Assembly: GCF_013294015.1 (NCBI RefSeq)
Contig: NZ_JABSNO010000002.1
Coordinates: forward strand, 62,001 to 126,000
Length of the DNA: 64,000 nucleotides
Reading direction: 5' to 3'
Source: Frigoriflavimonas asaccharolytica
GTDB lineage: Bacteria; Bacteroidota; Bacteroidia; Flavobacteriales; Weeksellaceae
A program made the translations under genes and the position numbers. The notes below the pieces were generated by a model, which saw only the letters and a list, made by a program, of their open reading frames with translations, was not told where the DNA came from and ran no database searches. Of the stretch, positions 15,943 to 24,303 are shown in pieces (position 1 is the stretch's first letter; every line of letters starts with the position of its first letter).

Positions 15943-17586
15943 ATGAAAACAAAATTACTTTTACTTTTTTTAGTAATTACCACTTTCGCAAAAGCACAAG
16001 TTACTTTTTCAGAAAATTTTGATGCGGCAACACCAGATCTTACAGGTTGGGTTTATACAGATTTTACAATAGGAGGAAGTATAGCATGTTCTGGTACAAA
16101 ATCTTTAACTAAAGATTTCAATGCGGTAAATTCCACTGGTAGAGTAACTACCAAGAATTATGTTTCAACTGGAGGAGACATTACCTTTACGCATACCTTG
16201 AGAATGTTAATATTAGGACCAAATAATGCCCAAGCAAACTTTAAAATCGGATATTCCGTAAATAATGGTTCAGATGTTACAGTTTTAAATGCAATGGGAG
16301 GTTATGTTCCTAGTTGTAGTGCAGGTTTTCCGATGACAATTCCTGGGAGTGCAGTTCCTGCTGGTTCTAATGTGAAAATATTTGTGCAGTACCAGCAAGC
16401 AGATTATACTTTTAGATTAGGTTTGGATAATTTTGCTGCAGTACAACAAGCTGCGCCGACTGTAGTATCTGCTACAGCAAATCCTATTTTCAATGGAGGT
16501 ACCATCAATTATGTTTTAAATGCGAATACATTGGCTACAACTTCTGTAATTAATTATGGATTGTCTAGCACAGCATTATCCAATCAAATTCTAGGTTCTA
16601 ATGCTTCTGGATCTACAGATACTGCTTTTGCTGCAGATATTACAGGTTTACTTCCAGCAACCACTTATTATTATCAAGTTGTAGCCACCAATTCTTTTGG
16701 TAGCACAAGCTCTACTATAAATAGTTTTATTACAGGAACTTCTGAACCAATTGCAGAGTATAACTTTAATAATACTATGAATAATATCAATGGAAATTCT
16801 CCTTTCGCAGTGAATAGTTCTACTTATGTCGCGGGAAGAGATAGTAATTCTCAAATGGCATTGCAAACTAATAATTTTGGAAGAAGTGCAATTATTCCTA
16901 ATTTACCTGTTGGTACTGTTTCAAGAACTGTTTCTATTTGGTATAAAGTTACTGGGACTAGCGCAAACAACACCTTGTTTGTATATGGAGCTGGTAGTGG
17001 AGAGAGTGCTTATGGAGTTTCATTTAATACTACCAATACATGGTATAATTTTGCTTGGAATACCAGTACTTCATTTTCGAATGCATCAAATGATGGTCAA
17101 TGGCATCATCTTGTAACCACATTTGATTCAAGTAAAACTACGAAAATGTACGTAGATGGAGTTTTAAAAAACACCGTAGTTCAAAATGGTTGGAATACAA
17201 GCACAAGTGGAAATGTATTTTGGCTGGCTGGACAGTTTGGTAATTCTTCACCTTTCAATGGAGCTGTTGACGATTTGAAAATTTATAATTATGCCTTAAC
17301 GCAAGCACAGGTAACAGCATTATTTACAAATGCAACTTTAGCAACCACAGAAAACACCATAAAAACCAAAGATATTTCCATCTACCCAAATCCTGCAAAA
17401 GATTTTGTAAATATCCAATCTGAAAATAAAGTACAAACTGTAGAAATCTACAATATGGCAGGTCAAAAAGTATTGGAAACTAGAGAAATGAAAATCAATA
17501 CTTCTAATCTAAAACCTGGCGTTTATATGGTGAAAATTAAAGATGTTGATAACCAAATCTCTTCTCAAAAATTAATAATTAAATAA
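15943..17586 (+). CDS. Secreted LamG-domain protein with T9SS type A sorting domain
   Basis: Exported adhesin- or enzyme-like protein. Signal peptide 1-18 (ending FAKAQ); an N-terminal jelly-roll-like region; a fibronectin-III-like segment (about 172-265, with LLPATTYYYQVVATNSFG); a LamG/concanavalin-like domain (about 268-460, with WHHLVTTFDSSKTTKMYVDG and DDLKIYNYALTQAQV); and a C-terminal type IX sorting domain (about 478-547, with IYPNPAKDFVNI, NMAGQKVLE and LKPGVYMVKI). The sorting domain means passage through the outer membrane by T9SS. Its promoter carries operator A2, so it is a likely target of system A. The ligand is unknown. Confidence 0.9.
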   Translation: MKTKLLLLFLVITTFAKAQVTFSENFDAATPDLTGWVYTDFTIGGSIACSGTKSLTKDFNAVNSTGRVTTKNYVSTGGDITFTHTLRMLILGPNNAQANFKIGYSVNNGSDVTVLNAMGGYVPSCSAGFPMTIPGSAVPAGSNVKIFVQYQQADYTFRLGLDNFAAVQQAAPTVVSATANPIFNGGTINYVLNANTLATTSVINYGLSSTALSNQILGSNASGSTDTAFAADITGLLPATTYYYQVVATNSFGSTSSTINSFITGTSEPIAEYNFNNTMNNINGNSPFAVNSSTYVAGRDSNSQMALQTNNFGRSAIIPNLPVGTVSRTVSIWYKVTGTSANNTLFVYGAGSGESAYGVSFNTTNTWYNFAWNTSTSFSNASNDGQWHHLVTTFDSSKTTKMYVDGVLKNTVVQNGWNTSTSGNVFWLAGQFGNSSPFNGAVDDLKIYNYALTQAQVTALFTNATLATTENTIKTKDISIYPNPAKDFVNIQSENKVQTVEIYNMAGQKVLETREMKINTSNLKPGVYMVKIKDVDNQISSQKLIIK

Positions 17587-17599
17587 ATTCCGATTTCAC

Positions 17600-17636
17600 A
17601 ACCTTGTCAAGGTTTTAAACCTTGACAAGGTTTTTT
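17600..17636 (+). repeat. Solo copy of the REP palindrome, acting as a terminator
   Basis: A 33-base palindrome (17600-17632) built from two AACCTTGWCAAGGTT cores around TTA, followed by a T run. Apart from the loop (CCA there) it is the same element as the copies around the RAYT gene at 47.9-48.8 kb. Placed 13 bases after the LamG/T9SS stop, it should also work as its terminator. Confidence 0.85.
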
Positions 17637-17668
17637 AGGTGCAAATTTAAACTTTTAATCCAAATCTT

Positions 17669-17992
17669 ATGAAAAAACTAATTCTAGCAGTATTTGCATC
17701 TATAGTATTGGCTTCTATGAGCTTTTCTAAAATTGAAAATTCCACAGAAATCGTCAGTGTAAATAAATCTGACAAGTTGGATATCAAAATTAAAAATGAT
17801 ACCAGCGATGTCGTGAAGGTAATCAACGCCGGAAGTGGCGGAAGTTATTCTTTATCAAAAGGCACAACTACAAGCATCAAAATGGAAGAAGGCGACAAAT
17901 TGCATTATTATGCAAACGGTAAAAAAGGCGATTTGATCTTAACAGCATCCAAAGAAATGGACGGAAAAGTGCAATTGCTGAGCAAATTATAA
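17669..17992 (+). CDS. Small secreted protein of unknown function
   Basis: 107 residues with a signal peptide (MKKLILAVFASIVLASMSFS). The mature part is Lys/Ser-rich and beta-like; it contains GSGGSYSLSKGTTTSI followed by KMEEGDKLHYYANGKKG. No family recognised. It stands between the solo REP/terminator and a second terminator, so it is probably its own unit; no operator of the A type is visible in front of it. Confidence 0.68.
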   Translation: MKKLILAVFASIVLASMSFSKIENSTEIVSVNKSDKLDIKIKNDTSDVVKVINAGSGGSYSLSKGTTTSIKMEEGDKLHYYANGKKGDLILTASKEMDGKVQLLSKL

Positions 17993-18027
17993 AACACAAT
18001 TATCAAAACACAGATGAAGATAGAAAT

Positions 18028-18057
18028 AGCCTGCCGAATATTCGGTGGGTTATTTTG
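18028..18057 (+). terminator. Intrinsic terminator after the small secreted protein
   Basis: AGCCTGCCGAA pairs with TTCGGTGGGTT (with G-T pairs), followed by ATTTTGTTTT. The 408 bases from 17993 to 18400 otherwise hold only one 46-codon frame. Confidence 0.75.
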
Positions 18058-18071
18058 TTTTAAACACAATT

Positions 18072-18212
18072 ATGTATTCTTATCAATTTAACGAAGAAAA
18101 TGGAACCAGCATCTTTTTGGAATTTAATATCTGGAACACATCTTTTGGAAAATTTATTGCATTTGCAGCGTTTTGCAATGTGCAGAGATGCGTCTTTAAT
18201 ATTTTCTTGTAA
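18072..18212 (+). CDS. Doubtful 46-residue ORF in a gene-poor gap
   Basis: ATG 18072 to TAA 18212 encodes 46 residues (begins MYSYQFNEENGTSIF), amphipathic and aromatic-rich, with no signal peptide, no known motif and no -7 box close by. The DNA inside it contains GTGCAGAGATGC, whose core GCAGAGATGC recurs inverted near 57315, so part may be repeat-derived. It may be a decayed gene. Confidence 0.18.
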   Translation: MYSYQFNEENGTSIFLEFNIWNTSFGKFIAFAAFCNVQRCVFNIFL

Positions 18213-18400
18213 TTTAATTATCGTTTTCTGTTCTCAATAAATCTTATTGGAAAGATATCAGAAAAAAAATCAGAATAGAAATTGAATAATATTTTCAATC
18301 CTTTCTATATTTACATTAAAATATTGCTTTCTAGCAAAAATAAAGGTTCTTTCAGAAAAAATTCATTTTTGCTTGCTATATTTTTTTGTAATTTACTGCA

Positions 18401-21364
18401 TTGAAAAATTTAAAACTTTTTACAATCTCAGTATTCCAGACAAAATTTCGGAATTTTTTTTTATGCATTTTTATCATGCTATTTCAAAATGGGATTGCAC
18501 AAGAGCCTGTCAGTATTCAATTCACACAAAAAGATGGACTGCCAGATAAAGAATTTTACAGAATAGCTGAAGATAAAACCGGCCTTATTTGGCTGGCAGG
18601 AAACAAAGGACTCACCAAATATGATGGCAACGAATTCAGCACTTTAGAAAATTCTGAAAAGCGAGGTTTTTCAGTTTTTGAACTAACTGTGGATGACGAC
18701 GATAGGAAATGGTGCATCAATATTTCTGGGCAGTTATTCTATGCCGTAAATGATCATTTAATTTTATACAAAGATTTCAAAAAAGATTTGAAGGGGAATT
18801 TGGCAGAGCTGATCTATCATGATGGTTTTCTGGTGGTAAGCACCTATTTTATTATCATCACCATAGATATAAAGGACAATATAATAAGAAAATTCCCGAA
18901 TGAAACTTTATATTTTAGCAGACCAAGCATCATCAACAAGCAAATCGTTTTTTGGACACATAGGCAAAGATTTATAATAAAAAATGGAATTATAGTAGGA
19001 GCTAATAAACACCAATTTCCGAAATCAAAATCCAACGATCTTATTAGAGAAATCCCATTAGAAGGGAATAAAAACTTATTTGTTTATTTAATAAATGGAA
19101 AAATAACAAATGCTTATTTATTTGATAACAAAAAATTTCTGAAGATAGATGTGCCAAAAGAAATCTTGGCAACTTCTATCAATCTCATAAAAACGGAAGG
19201 TAATTCTGTTTGGTTTCTCTGCAAAAATGGTGCGTTTCAAACCTCTTTTTCAAGCGGAAAACTCAGTATTGCAAATCATTATTTTAAAAATGAAATAATT
19301 ACCGATTTTATAATTGATAGTGATGGTAATTCTTGGTTTTCTAGTTTAGATAAAGGAGTTTATGTATTGCCAAATACAAAAATCACAGACGTTGCTTATG
19401 ATGAAAAACTAGGAGAACCTCTGAAAATATTGAAGGGGAAAGAGAACGATTTGCTCGTTGGTTTTAGTTCTGGTAAACTGTTAATTTACAATACTTTAAG
19501 TTTAGAAAAAACCATCGTAAATCTACCAAAGGAGAATAGAGTTTCCGCGGTAAGTTATGATAGATTTGGAGATAGATATTTGGTATTTCAAGATATAAAG
19601 CTTTTTCAAGTAAGTACCAAAAAGCCTTTCAATTTTACTGAAATTCCGAACGAATCTGTTGCCATGAAGCAAGTAGAATTTTTCTCTGAAAAAGAGTATT
19701 TGTTTTCACAATTTACCAGGTCTGGAATTTCAAAAGTGGAAAATTTTCCGAAAATTACTGCCTCTTCTTTTCAAAAAATAAAAAGAGGTTATGCTTGCCA
19801 TTACAATCCTATTTCAAAACTGAGTTTCTTTGGTTTTGTAGACGAATTGGTGATTTTCGACCACGATAAAAATCAAAATTATACGGTAAAAACAGTCGCT
19901 GGTAAAGATCTATTTGCACATTCTATATTGCATACCAATGATGGCTTCACATGGATTGCTACATTTAGCAAAGGTATATTTCGGATAAAAAATAAAAGAA
20001 TTGTAGCGCATTTTACCACAAAAAACGGACTACTTTCTGATAGAGTAAATGCTCTGGCTACAGATAATAATACCATTTGGATTGCCACGGAAAAAGGAAT
20101 TCAGATTGGTAAACTCAATAACAGGAAGCTTGAATTTACCAACTTGTTTACGCAAGATGGCGTTCCCTCATACAATATTTCAGATATGGCTGTTGTGGGA
20201 AATTCCGTCTATTTTAGTTCGCCAGAGCGAATTTTTGCTATTGAGAAAAATTTTGAAAAATCTGCACTTAAGCGAGCGAAAATCTATTTTACTTCAATAA
20301 AAATAAACCAAGAAAATCAAAAAATTTCTTCTAATTATCTGTTGGAAAATAGGAATAGCAATGTTGTAATTCAATTTAATGTAAATGGTTTGGGTGGCAT
20401 TTCTGGAAACCAATTTGAATACAGACTAAAAGGCTTAAATGAAAAATGGACTTTATTAGACATCGGAAAAAGAGAAGTACAATTTGCGAATCTGCCAAGT
20501 GGAAATTTCACCTTTCAACTGCGATCTGTTTCCAATAGAAACGACGCAGAACATTTAAAAGAAATAAAATTTGAAGTAACCAAAGAATTCTACGAATCTG
20601 TGTGGTTTTGGATTGCAGTATCCATACTATTATTGCTGCTGGTTTATCTATATTTTAAAAGAAAAATCAAACTAGAAAAGCAAGTTTCGGAAGAAGAGAA
20701 AGCGAAATTATTTTTGGATAATCAATTGATCAATTTAAAACTAGAAAATCTACAATCTCAAATGAATCCGCATTTTATTTTTAATGCTTTAAATAGTATT
20801 CAAGAATATATTGTGCACAACAAAAAGGAATTAGCGAGTAGTTATTTGGTTAAATTTTCTCGTTTAATTCGGCTTTATTTAGATCAATCTAGAGAGAATT
20901 CTGTATCGCTCGAGCAAGAACTAATGGCGATGAAGCTGTATCTGGAATTAGAAAAAGTTCGGTTTGAAGATAAGCTGGAATATACCTTGAAAATTAATTG
21001 TGAAATTAAGGCGTCGGAAATATATTTGCCACCATTATTTATACAACCTTATGTAGAAAATGCCTTTAAACACGGCTTGTTACATCGGAAAACGGATAGA
21101 AAATTGCTGGTAGAATTTCATTATGATGAATCCACAAAAATACTTTCCATTTGCATAGAAGATAATGGAATTGGCAGAATTGCTGCGCAAAAATTGAAAT
21201 TTGCCCGACCAAATTACCATACTTCTTTTGCCACATCTGCCAATGAAAAACGAGTAGCTTTAATCAATGAAAATAGAGCCCAAAAAATATCTGTAGAAAT
21301 TATAGATGTAACGGAAAATGGAATGGCAAGCGGAACAAGAGTTTGCGTGCAAGTGCCGCAGTAG
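18401..21364 (+). CDS. Propeller-type LytS-like sensor histidine kinase (system B)
   Basis: Paralogue of the 10726-13590 kinase with the same order of parts: signal segment (to about residue 34, ending GIAQ), periplasmic propeller (KTGLIWLAGNKGLTKYDG), Y_Y_Y domain (about 645-735), membrane span (WIAVSILLLLLVYLYF), His_kinase domain (QMNPHFIFNALNSIQEYI, His near 793) and HATPase (FIQPYVENAFKHGLLHRK). The start is TTG at 18401, which gives the full signal segment; the first in-frame ATG (18476) falls inside the hydrophobic stretch. No regulator adjoins it. The nearest one, 24304-25056, lies beyond two secreted-protein genes and is the presumed partner. Confidence 0.88.
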   Translation: MKNLKLFTISVFQTKFRNFFLCIFIMLFQNGIAQEPVSIQFTQKDGLPDKEFYRIAEDKTGLIWLAGNKGLTKYDGNEFSTLENSEKRGFSVFELTVDDDDRKWCINISGQLFYAVNDHLILYKDFKKDLKGNLAELIYHDGFLVVSTYFIIITIDIKDNIIRKFPNETLYFSRPSIINKQIVFWTHRQRFIIKNGIIVGANKHQFPKSKSNDLIREIPLEGNKNLFVYLINGKITNAYLFDNKKFLKIDVPKEILATSINLIKTEGNSVWFLCKNGAFQTSFSSGKLSIANHYFKNEIITDFIIDSDGNSWFSSLDKGVYVLPNTKITDVAYDEKLGEPLKILKGKENDLLVGFSSGKLLIYNTLSLEKTIVNLPKENRVSAVSYDRFGDRYLVFQDIKLFQVSTKKPFNFTEIPNESVAMKQVEFFSEKEYLFSQFTRSGISKVENFPKITASSFQKIKRGYACHYNPISKLSFFGFVDELVIFDHDKNQNYTVKTVAGKDLFAHSILHTNDGFTWIATFSKGIFRIKNKRIVAHFTTKNGLLSDRVNALATDNNTIWIATEKGIQIGKLNNRKLEFTNLFTQDGVPSYNISDMAVVGNSVYFSSPERIFAIEKNFEKSALKRAKIYFTSIKINQENQKISSNYLLENRNSNVVIQFNVNGLGGISGNQFEYRLKGLNEKWTLLDIGKREVQFANLPSGNFTFQLRSVSNRNDAEHLKEIKFEVTKEFYESVWFWIAVSILLLLLVYLYFKRKIKLEKQVSEEEKAKLFLDNQLINLKLENLQSQMNPHFIFNALNSIQEYIVHNKKELASSYLVKFSRLIRLYLDQSRENSVSLEQELMAMKLYLELEKVRFEDKLEYTLKINCEIKASEIYLPPLFIQPYVENAFKHGLLHRKTDRKLLVEFHYDESTKILSICIEDNGIGRIAAQKLKFARPNYHTSFATSANEKRVALINENRAQKISVEIIDVTENGMASGTRVCVQVPQ

Positions 21365-21456
21365 AAAATTCAACTATAAACTGAAAATTCATTTAAAACT
21401 CTAAAAATCTTAAAAATCGCAAAAATTTTGGATTTCCGACATCTAATTTTAACGCT

Positions 21457-21532
21457 TTTTCGGCAATTCAGCAAAAAATTCGGTTATTCAGAAAACCGTG
21501 ATATGAAAACCTGATTATAAGTAGTTATTTTG
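21457..21532 (+). promoter_or_regulatory. LytTR-type operator and -7 region, site B1
   Basis: A 35-base element (21457-21491) holding direct repeats TTCGGCAATTCAG and TTCGGTTATTCAG with a 20-base period. The -7-like TTATTTTG (21525-21532) begins 34 bases after the last repeat base, followed by GATAAATAATCAATACAA. The element and spacing match site B2. It drives the gene at 21559. Confidence 0.7.
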
Positions 21533-21558
21533 ATAAATAATCAATACAATTTATCATT

Positions 21559-22389
21559 ATGAAAACTAAATTACTCTTCTTAACAATAATGCTTATTACA
21601 AGTTTTGGATTTGCCCAAAAAACACTTTTTGAAACTTTAGAAGCACATGGCGAAGATGCTGTTTATACCACTTATTATTCCTTTTACAGAGATGGAGACA
21701 AAGAAAAAGGCTACTATACAGAAGGAAGTAAAGGTGAAAAAGTACATCTTAAAATTTTCAGAACTGCGAGTGGAGTTCCAATGGGAATTCATGTAATGAA
21801 AGTAAGCGATAATTCTAGAATTGAGCATGCAACTACAGAATACGACGATACCAAAATGGATCATTATCCTTTAGTAGCAACAATTACGAAGCCAAGAGAA
21901 TCTTTTTTGGCTATTGATAATATGGCTTTTTTTCTAAGATATTTTAATAATGAAGATGGTACTTTTCAAGAAATTAATAGAATATATGTTTTAGATGAGC
22001 CCAATAAAACAGAAGCAAATAAAACAAAAAAGAAAGGAGGTTTTTTTAATAAAATAAAAGCAGCAGCTGTTAAGAACTACACAAAAGCAGGTAAAACAGA
22101 TGATAACCAAAAGGCTTTTACGGCCATAAATTTAGATGAAAAAATTACAAACCATTGGAAAGCTTTAAAAAATAAACAAAAGAATTACAAAAGAACTGCT
22201 AAAGACGAAAAGGAATATGCAGATATCGTAGATTTTATAGTTGAAAAATACAAAAAAATAGACTCGAAAAATGCTGCCTATTGGAATAGTCCAGAAGGGA
22301 AAAAAACACTTGGCGTTTGGAGGTTAAGAGCTGCCCACAAAGCAAGTTGCCCAAAAACAGCAGAATCTTGTGATAGTTCTTATCATTAA
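21559..22389 (+). CDS. Secreted protein of unknown function, system B target
   Basis: 276 residues with a signal peptide (ending SFGFAQ). The N-terminal half is beta-rich; the middle is a Lys-rich linker with a GGFFNKIKAAAVKN segment (about 155-170); the C-terminal half is helical and carries two Cys close together (SCPKTAESCDSSYH) at the end. No family recognised. The promoter has operator B1 and a terminator follows at 22444, so it is a single-gene unit. Confidence 0.72.
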   Translation: MKTKLLFLTIMLITSFGFAQKTLFETLEAHGEDAVYTTYYSFYRDGDKEKGYYTEGSKGEKVHLKIFRTASGVPMGIHVMKVSDNSRIEHATTEYDDTKMDHYPLVATITKPRESFLAIDNMAFFLRYFNNEDGTFQEINRIYVLDEPNKTEANKTKKKGGFFNKIKAAAVKNYTKAGKTDDNQKAFTAINLDEKITNHWKALKNKQKNYKRTAKDEKEYADIVDFIVEKYKKIDSKNAAYWNSPEGKKTLGVWRLRAAHKASCPKTAESCDSSYH

Positions 22390-22443
22390 TCTAACACCAT
22401 CATTAAAAATAGTAGTTGCGGTAAAATTTTACAACTAATTATT

Positions 22444-22472
22444 AAAAGGAAGTTTTAAAAGCTTCCTTTTTT
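22444..22472 (+). terminator. Intrinsic terminator after the 21559 gene
   Basis: AAAAGGAAG (22444-22452) pairs with CTTCCTTTT (22462-22470), followed by TT. Confidence 0.8.
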
Positions 22473-22531
22473 GTATTTAAAAAAACTATAAATCCGCAAT
22501 AATTTCTATCTCGAATATCAGATTTTTAAAC

Positions 22532-22607
22532 TTTTCCGTAGTTCAGCAAAATATCAGGTTATTCAGAAAGTGCCTTTAGGAAAACTCGATAAATACACCC
22601 AATTTTG
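22532..22607 (+). promoter_or_regulatory. LytTR-type operator and -7 region, site B2
   Basis: A 35-base element (22532-22566) identical to site B1 at 29 of 35 positions without gaps, with GTTCAG and ATTCAG half-site ends 20 bases apart. The -7-like CAATTTTG (22600-22607) begins 34 bases after the last repeat base, and the following GATCAATAATCAATGAAA matches the same region of B1. It drives the gene at 22645. Confidence 0.7.
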
Positions 22608-22644
22608 ATCAATAATCAATGAAAAACAACTTAAATCAATCATT

Positions 22645-24156
22645 ATGAAAAAATTTTTATTAATTTTTTTTACAATTTTAATAGTTCAAATTTCAACTGC
22701 ACAAGTATATGTAGCCTCAGATGTAGTTGGCGGAGCAAATAATGGAACTAGTTGGGCAAATGCATATACTAGTTTACAAAATGCATTGCTCGTAAATTCT
22801 TTTAATGGAGCAAAGGAATTTTGGGTAAAAGCAGGAACTTATACACCTGGAACTAGCCAATCAGATATGTTTACCATTTATCCAAATCAAACTGTATATG
22901 GTGGATTTAATGGTACAGAAACAATGTTAAACCAAAGAAATTTCCGTACAAATTCTACCATCTTATCTGGAGATTTATTGGGAAATGACAATCAATATTC
23001 ACTCATTTTTAATGATCCTTTGCGACATGACAACGCCTATACAGTTGTAAGAATGCTAGGTGATACCCCCGTTTTAGATGGTCTAACTATCGCTCGTGGA
23101 AATGCGGAAGGTTCTATAGCATCAGTTCAGAAAGGTGCAGCTATTTATATTGTTAATGCTGCAAATGCTAAAATAGAAAATTGCATTATAGAAATGAATG
23201 CTTGCTATGGTGGTGGTGCAATTTTCAGTGAAGACCAAATAGGTTCGCCAAATATGACAACCTATATCAAAGGAAATATTTTCAGAAAAAATTTGGCAAG
23301 TTATGCACCAGCAATTTATTACGTAGCAAAAAATGGAACTCAATTTAACATAGAATTAGAAGACAATTTATTTTACTACAACGAAGTAAAGCCAAGAGCG
23401 GGAAATACCGGTTCAAACGCAATAATTTGGTTTAGAAATCCTGTAGGAACGGCAAGTTTAGAAGCTAAAATTGTAAATTCTACTTTTGTCGAAAATTTTA
23501 TGTCTGGTACAACGCCAAGTTCTGTACAACCTGTAGTTGCAGCATCTAAAGAAGGAAGTGGAGCAATGACTTTAAAAGTTTATAATTCCCTTTTCTATTA
23601 CAACTATTTAAATGGAGCACCTGCAACAGCCATTGGAACTTTTGGCAATATTGCCGCAGGAACGTACCAAGCAAGAAATAGTGGTGATGAATCTGGCTTT
23701 GCCAATATTACTGATAAAATAAATTGTATTAATTCTGCACCGCAATTTGTCAATTCCTCGAATAATGATTATAGACTTACTGCAACTTCCGACTATGTAG
23801 ATATTGGAAACAACAGTTATGCAAACGGAAACAACCAAGATTTAGACGGAAATCCGAGAATTTTTGGTACAGTTGTAGATGCGGGAGCATTTGAATTTGG
23901 CTCAAGTACTTTGGCAACTGCTGAAGATATCTCAAAATTAAAATTTACCATTTATCCAAATCCTGTATCAGATTTTTTGAATATAAAAGCAGATTTTCAA
24001 ATTGATACTGTAGAAATTTACAACCTTGTAGGACAAAAAATTCTGATTGGTAAATCTTCTGGTTTGAATGTTTCAAAATTAAAAGTAGGCGTTTATGTAC
24101 TTAAAATTACCAAAAATAATGGGGAAGTAGCGATGAAGAAGTTTATTAAAAGATAA
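22645..24156 (+). CDS. Secreted beta-helix protein with T9SS type A sorting domain
   Basis: Signal peptide (residues 1-20, ending STAQ); a right-handed parallel beta-helix of the kind found in polysaccharide-active or adhesive proteins (about 25-415). Evidence for the helix: NGTSWANAYTSLQNAL, the extracellular pectin-lyase-like GGFNGTE, and repeating N-I-x-N turns. A C-terminal type IX sorting domain (about 432-503) shows IYPNPVSDFLNI, NLVGQKIL and LKVGVYVLKI. No catalytic triad can be assigned. The promoter carries operator B2, so it is a likely system B target exported through the outer membrane. Confidence 0.88.
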   Translation: MKKFLLIFFTILIVQISTAQVYVASDVVGGANNGTSWANAYTSLQNALLVNSFNGAKEFWVKAGTYTPGTSQSDMFTIYPNQTVYGGFNGTETMLNQRNFRTNSTILSGDLLGNDNQYSLIFNDPLRHDNAYTVVRMLGDTPVLDGLTIARGNAEGSIASVQKGAAIYIVNAANAKIENCIIEMNACYGGGAIFSEDQIGSPNMTTYIKGNIFRKNLASYAPAIYYVAKNGTQFNIELEDNLFYYNEVKPRAGNTGSNAIIWFRNPVGTASLEAKIVNSTFVENFMSGTTPSSVQPVVAASKEGSGAMTLKVYNSLFYYNYLNGAPATAIGTFGNIAAGTYQARNSGDESGFANITDKINCINSAPQFVNSSNNDYRLTATSDYVDIGNNSYANGNNQDLDGNPRIFGTVVDAGAFEFGSSTLATAEDISKLKFTIYPNPVSDFLNIKADFQIDTVEIYNLVGQKILIGKSSGLNVSKLKVGVYVLKITKNNGEVAMKKFIKR

Positions 24157-24190
24157 GCTTCTATATATCTGCTCATTTTTATAAAAATGC

Positions 24191-24211
24191 GGTCGCTGAG
24201 CTTGTCGAAGC
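24191..24211 (+). repeat. Dispersed CTGAGCTTGTCGAAGC element
   Basis: GGTCGCTGAGCTTGTCGAAGC; the core CTGAGCTTGTCGAAGC recurs at 53622-53637 and, with changes, near 49588-49602. The same short word is common between genes in many flavobacterial genomes (from memory). Confidence 0.55.
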
Positions 24212-24218
24212 ATCCACG

Positions 24219-24268
24219 AAAAATTCCCTTATTAAATTTTTAGATCAATTTTTATAAGGGAATTTTTA
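24219..24268 (+). terminator. Strong intrinsic terminator of the beta-helix gene
   Basis: A perfect 14-bp stem: AAAAATTCCCTTAT (24219-24232) with ATAAGGGAATTTTT (24254-24267), the T run being part of the stem end. It separates the T9SS gene from the regulator at 24304. Confidence 0.88.
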
Positions 24269-24303
24269 AAAATAAAAACATAACTTTACTAAAATACGAA
24301 ATT

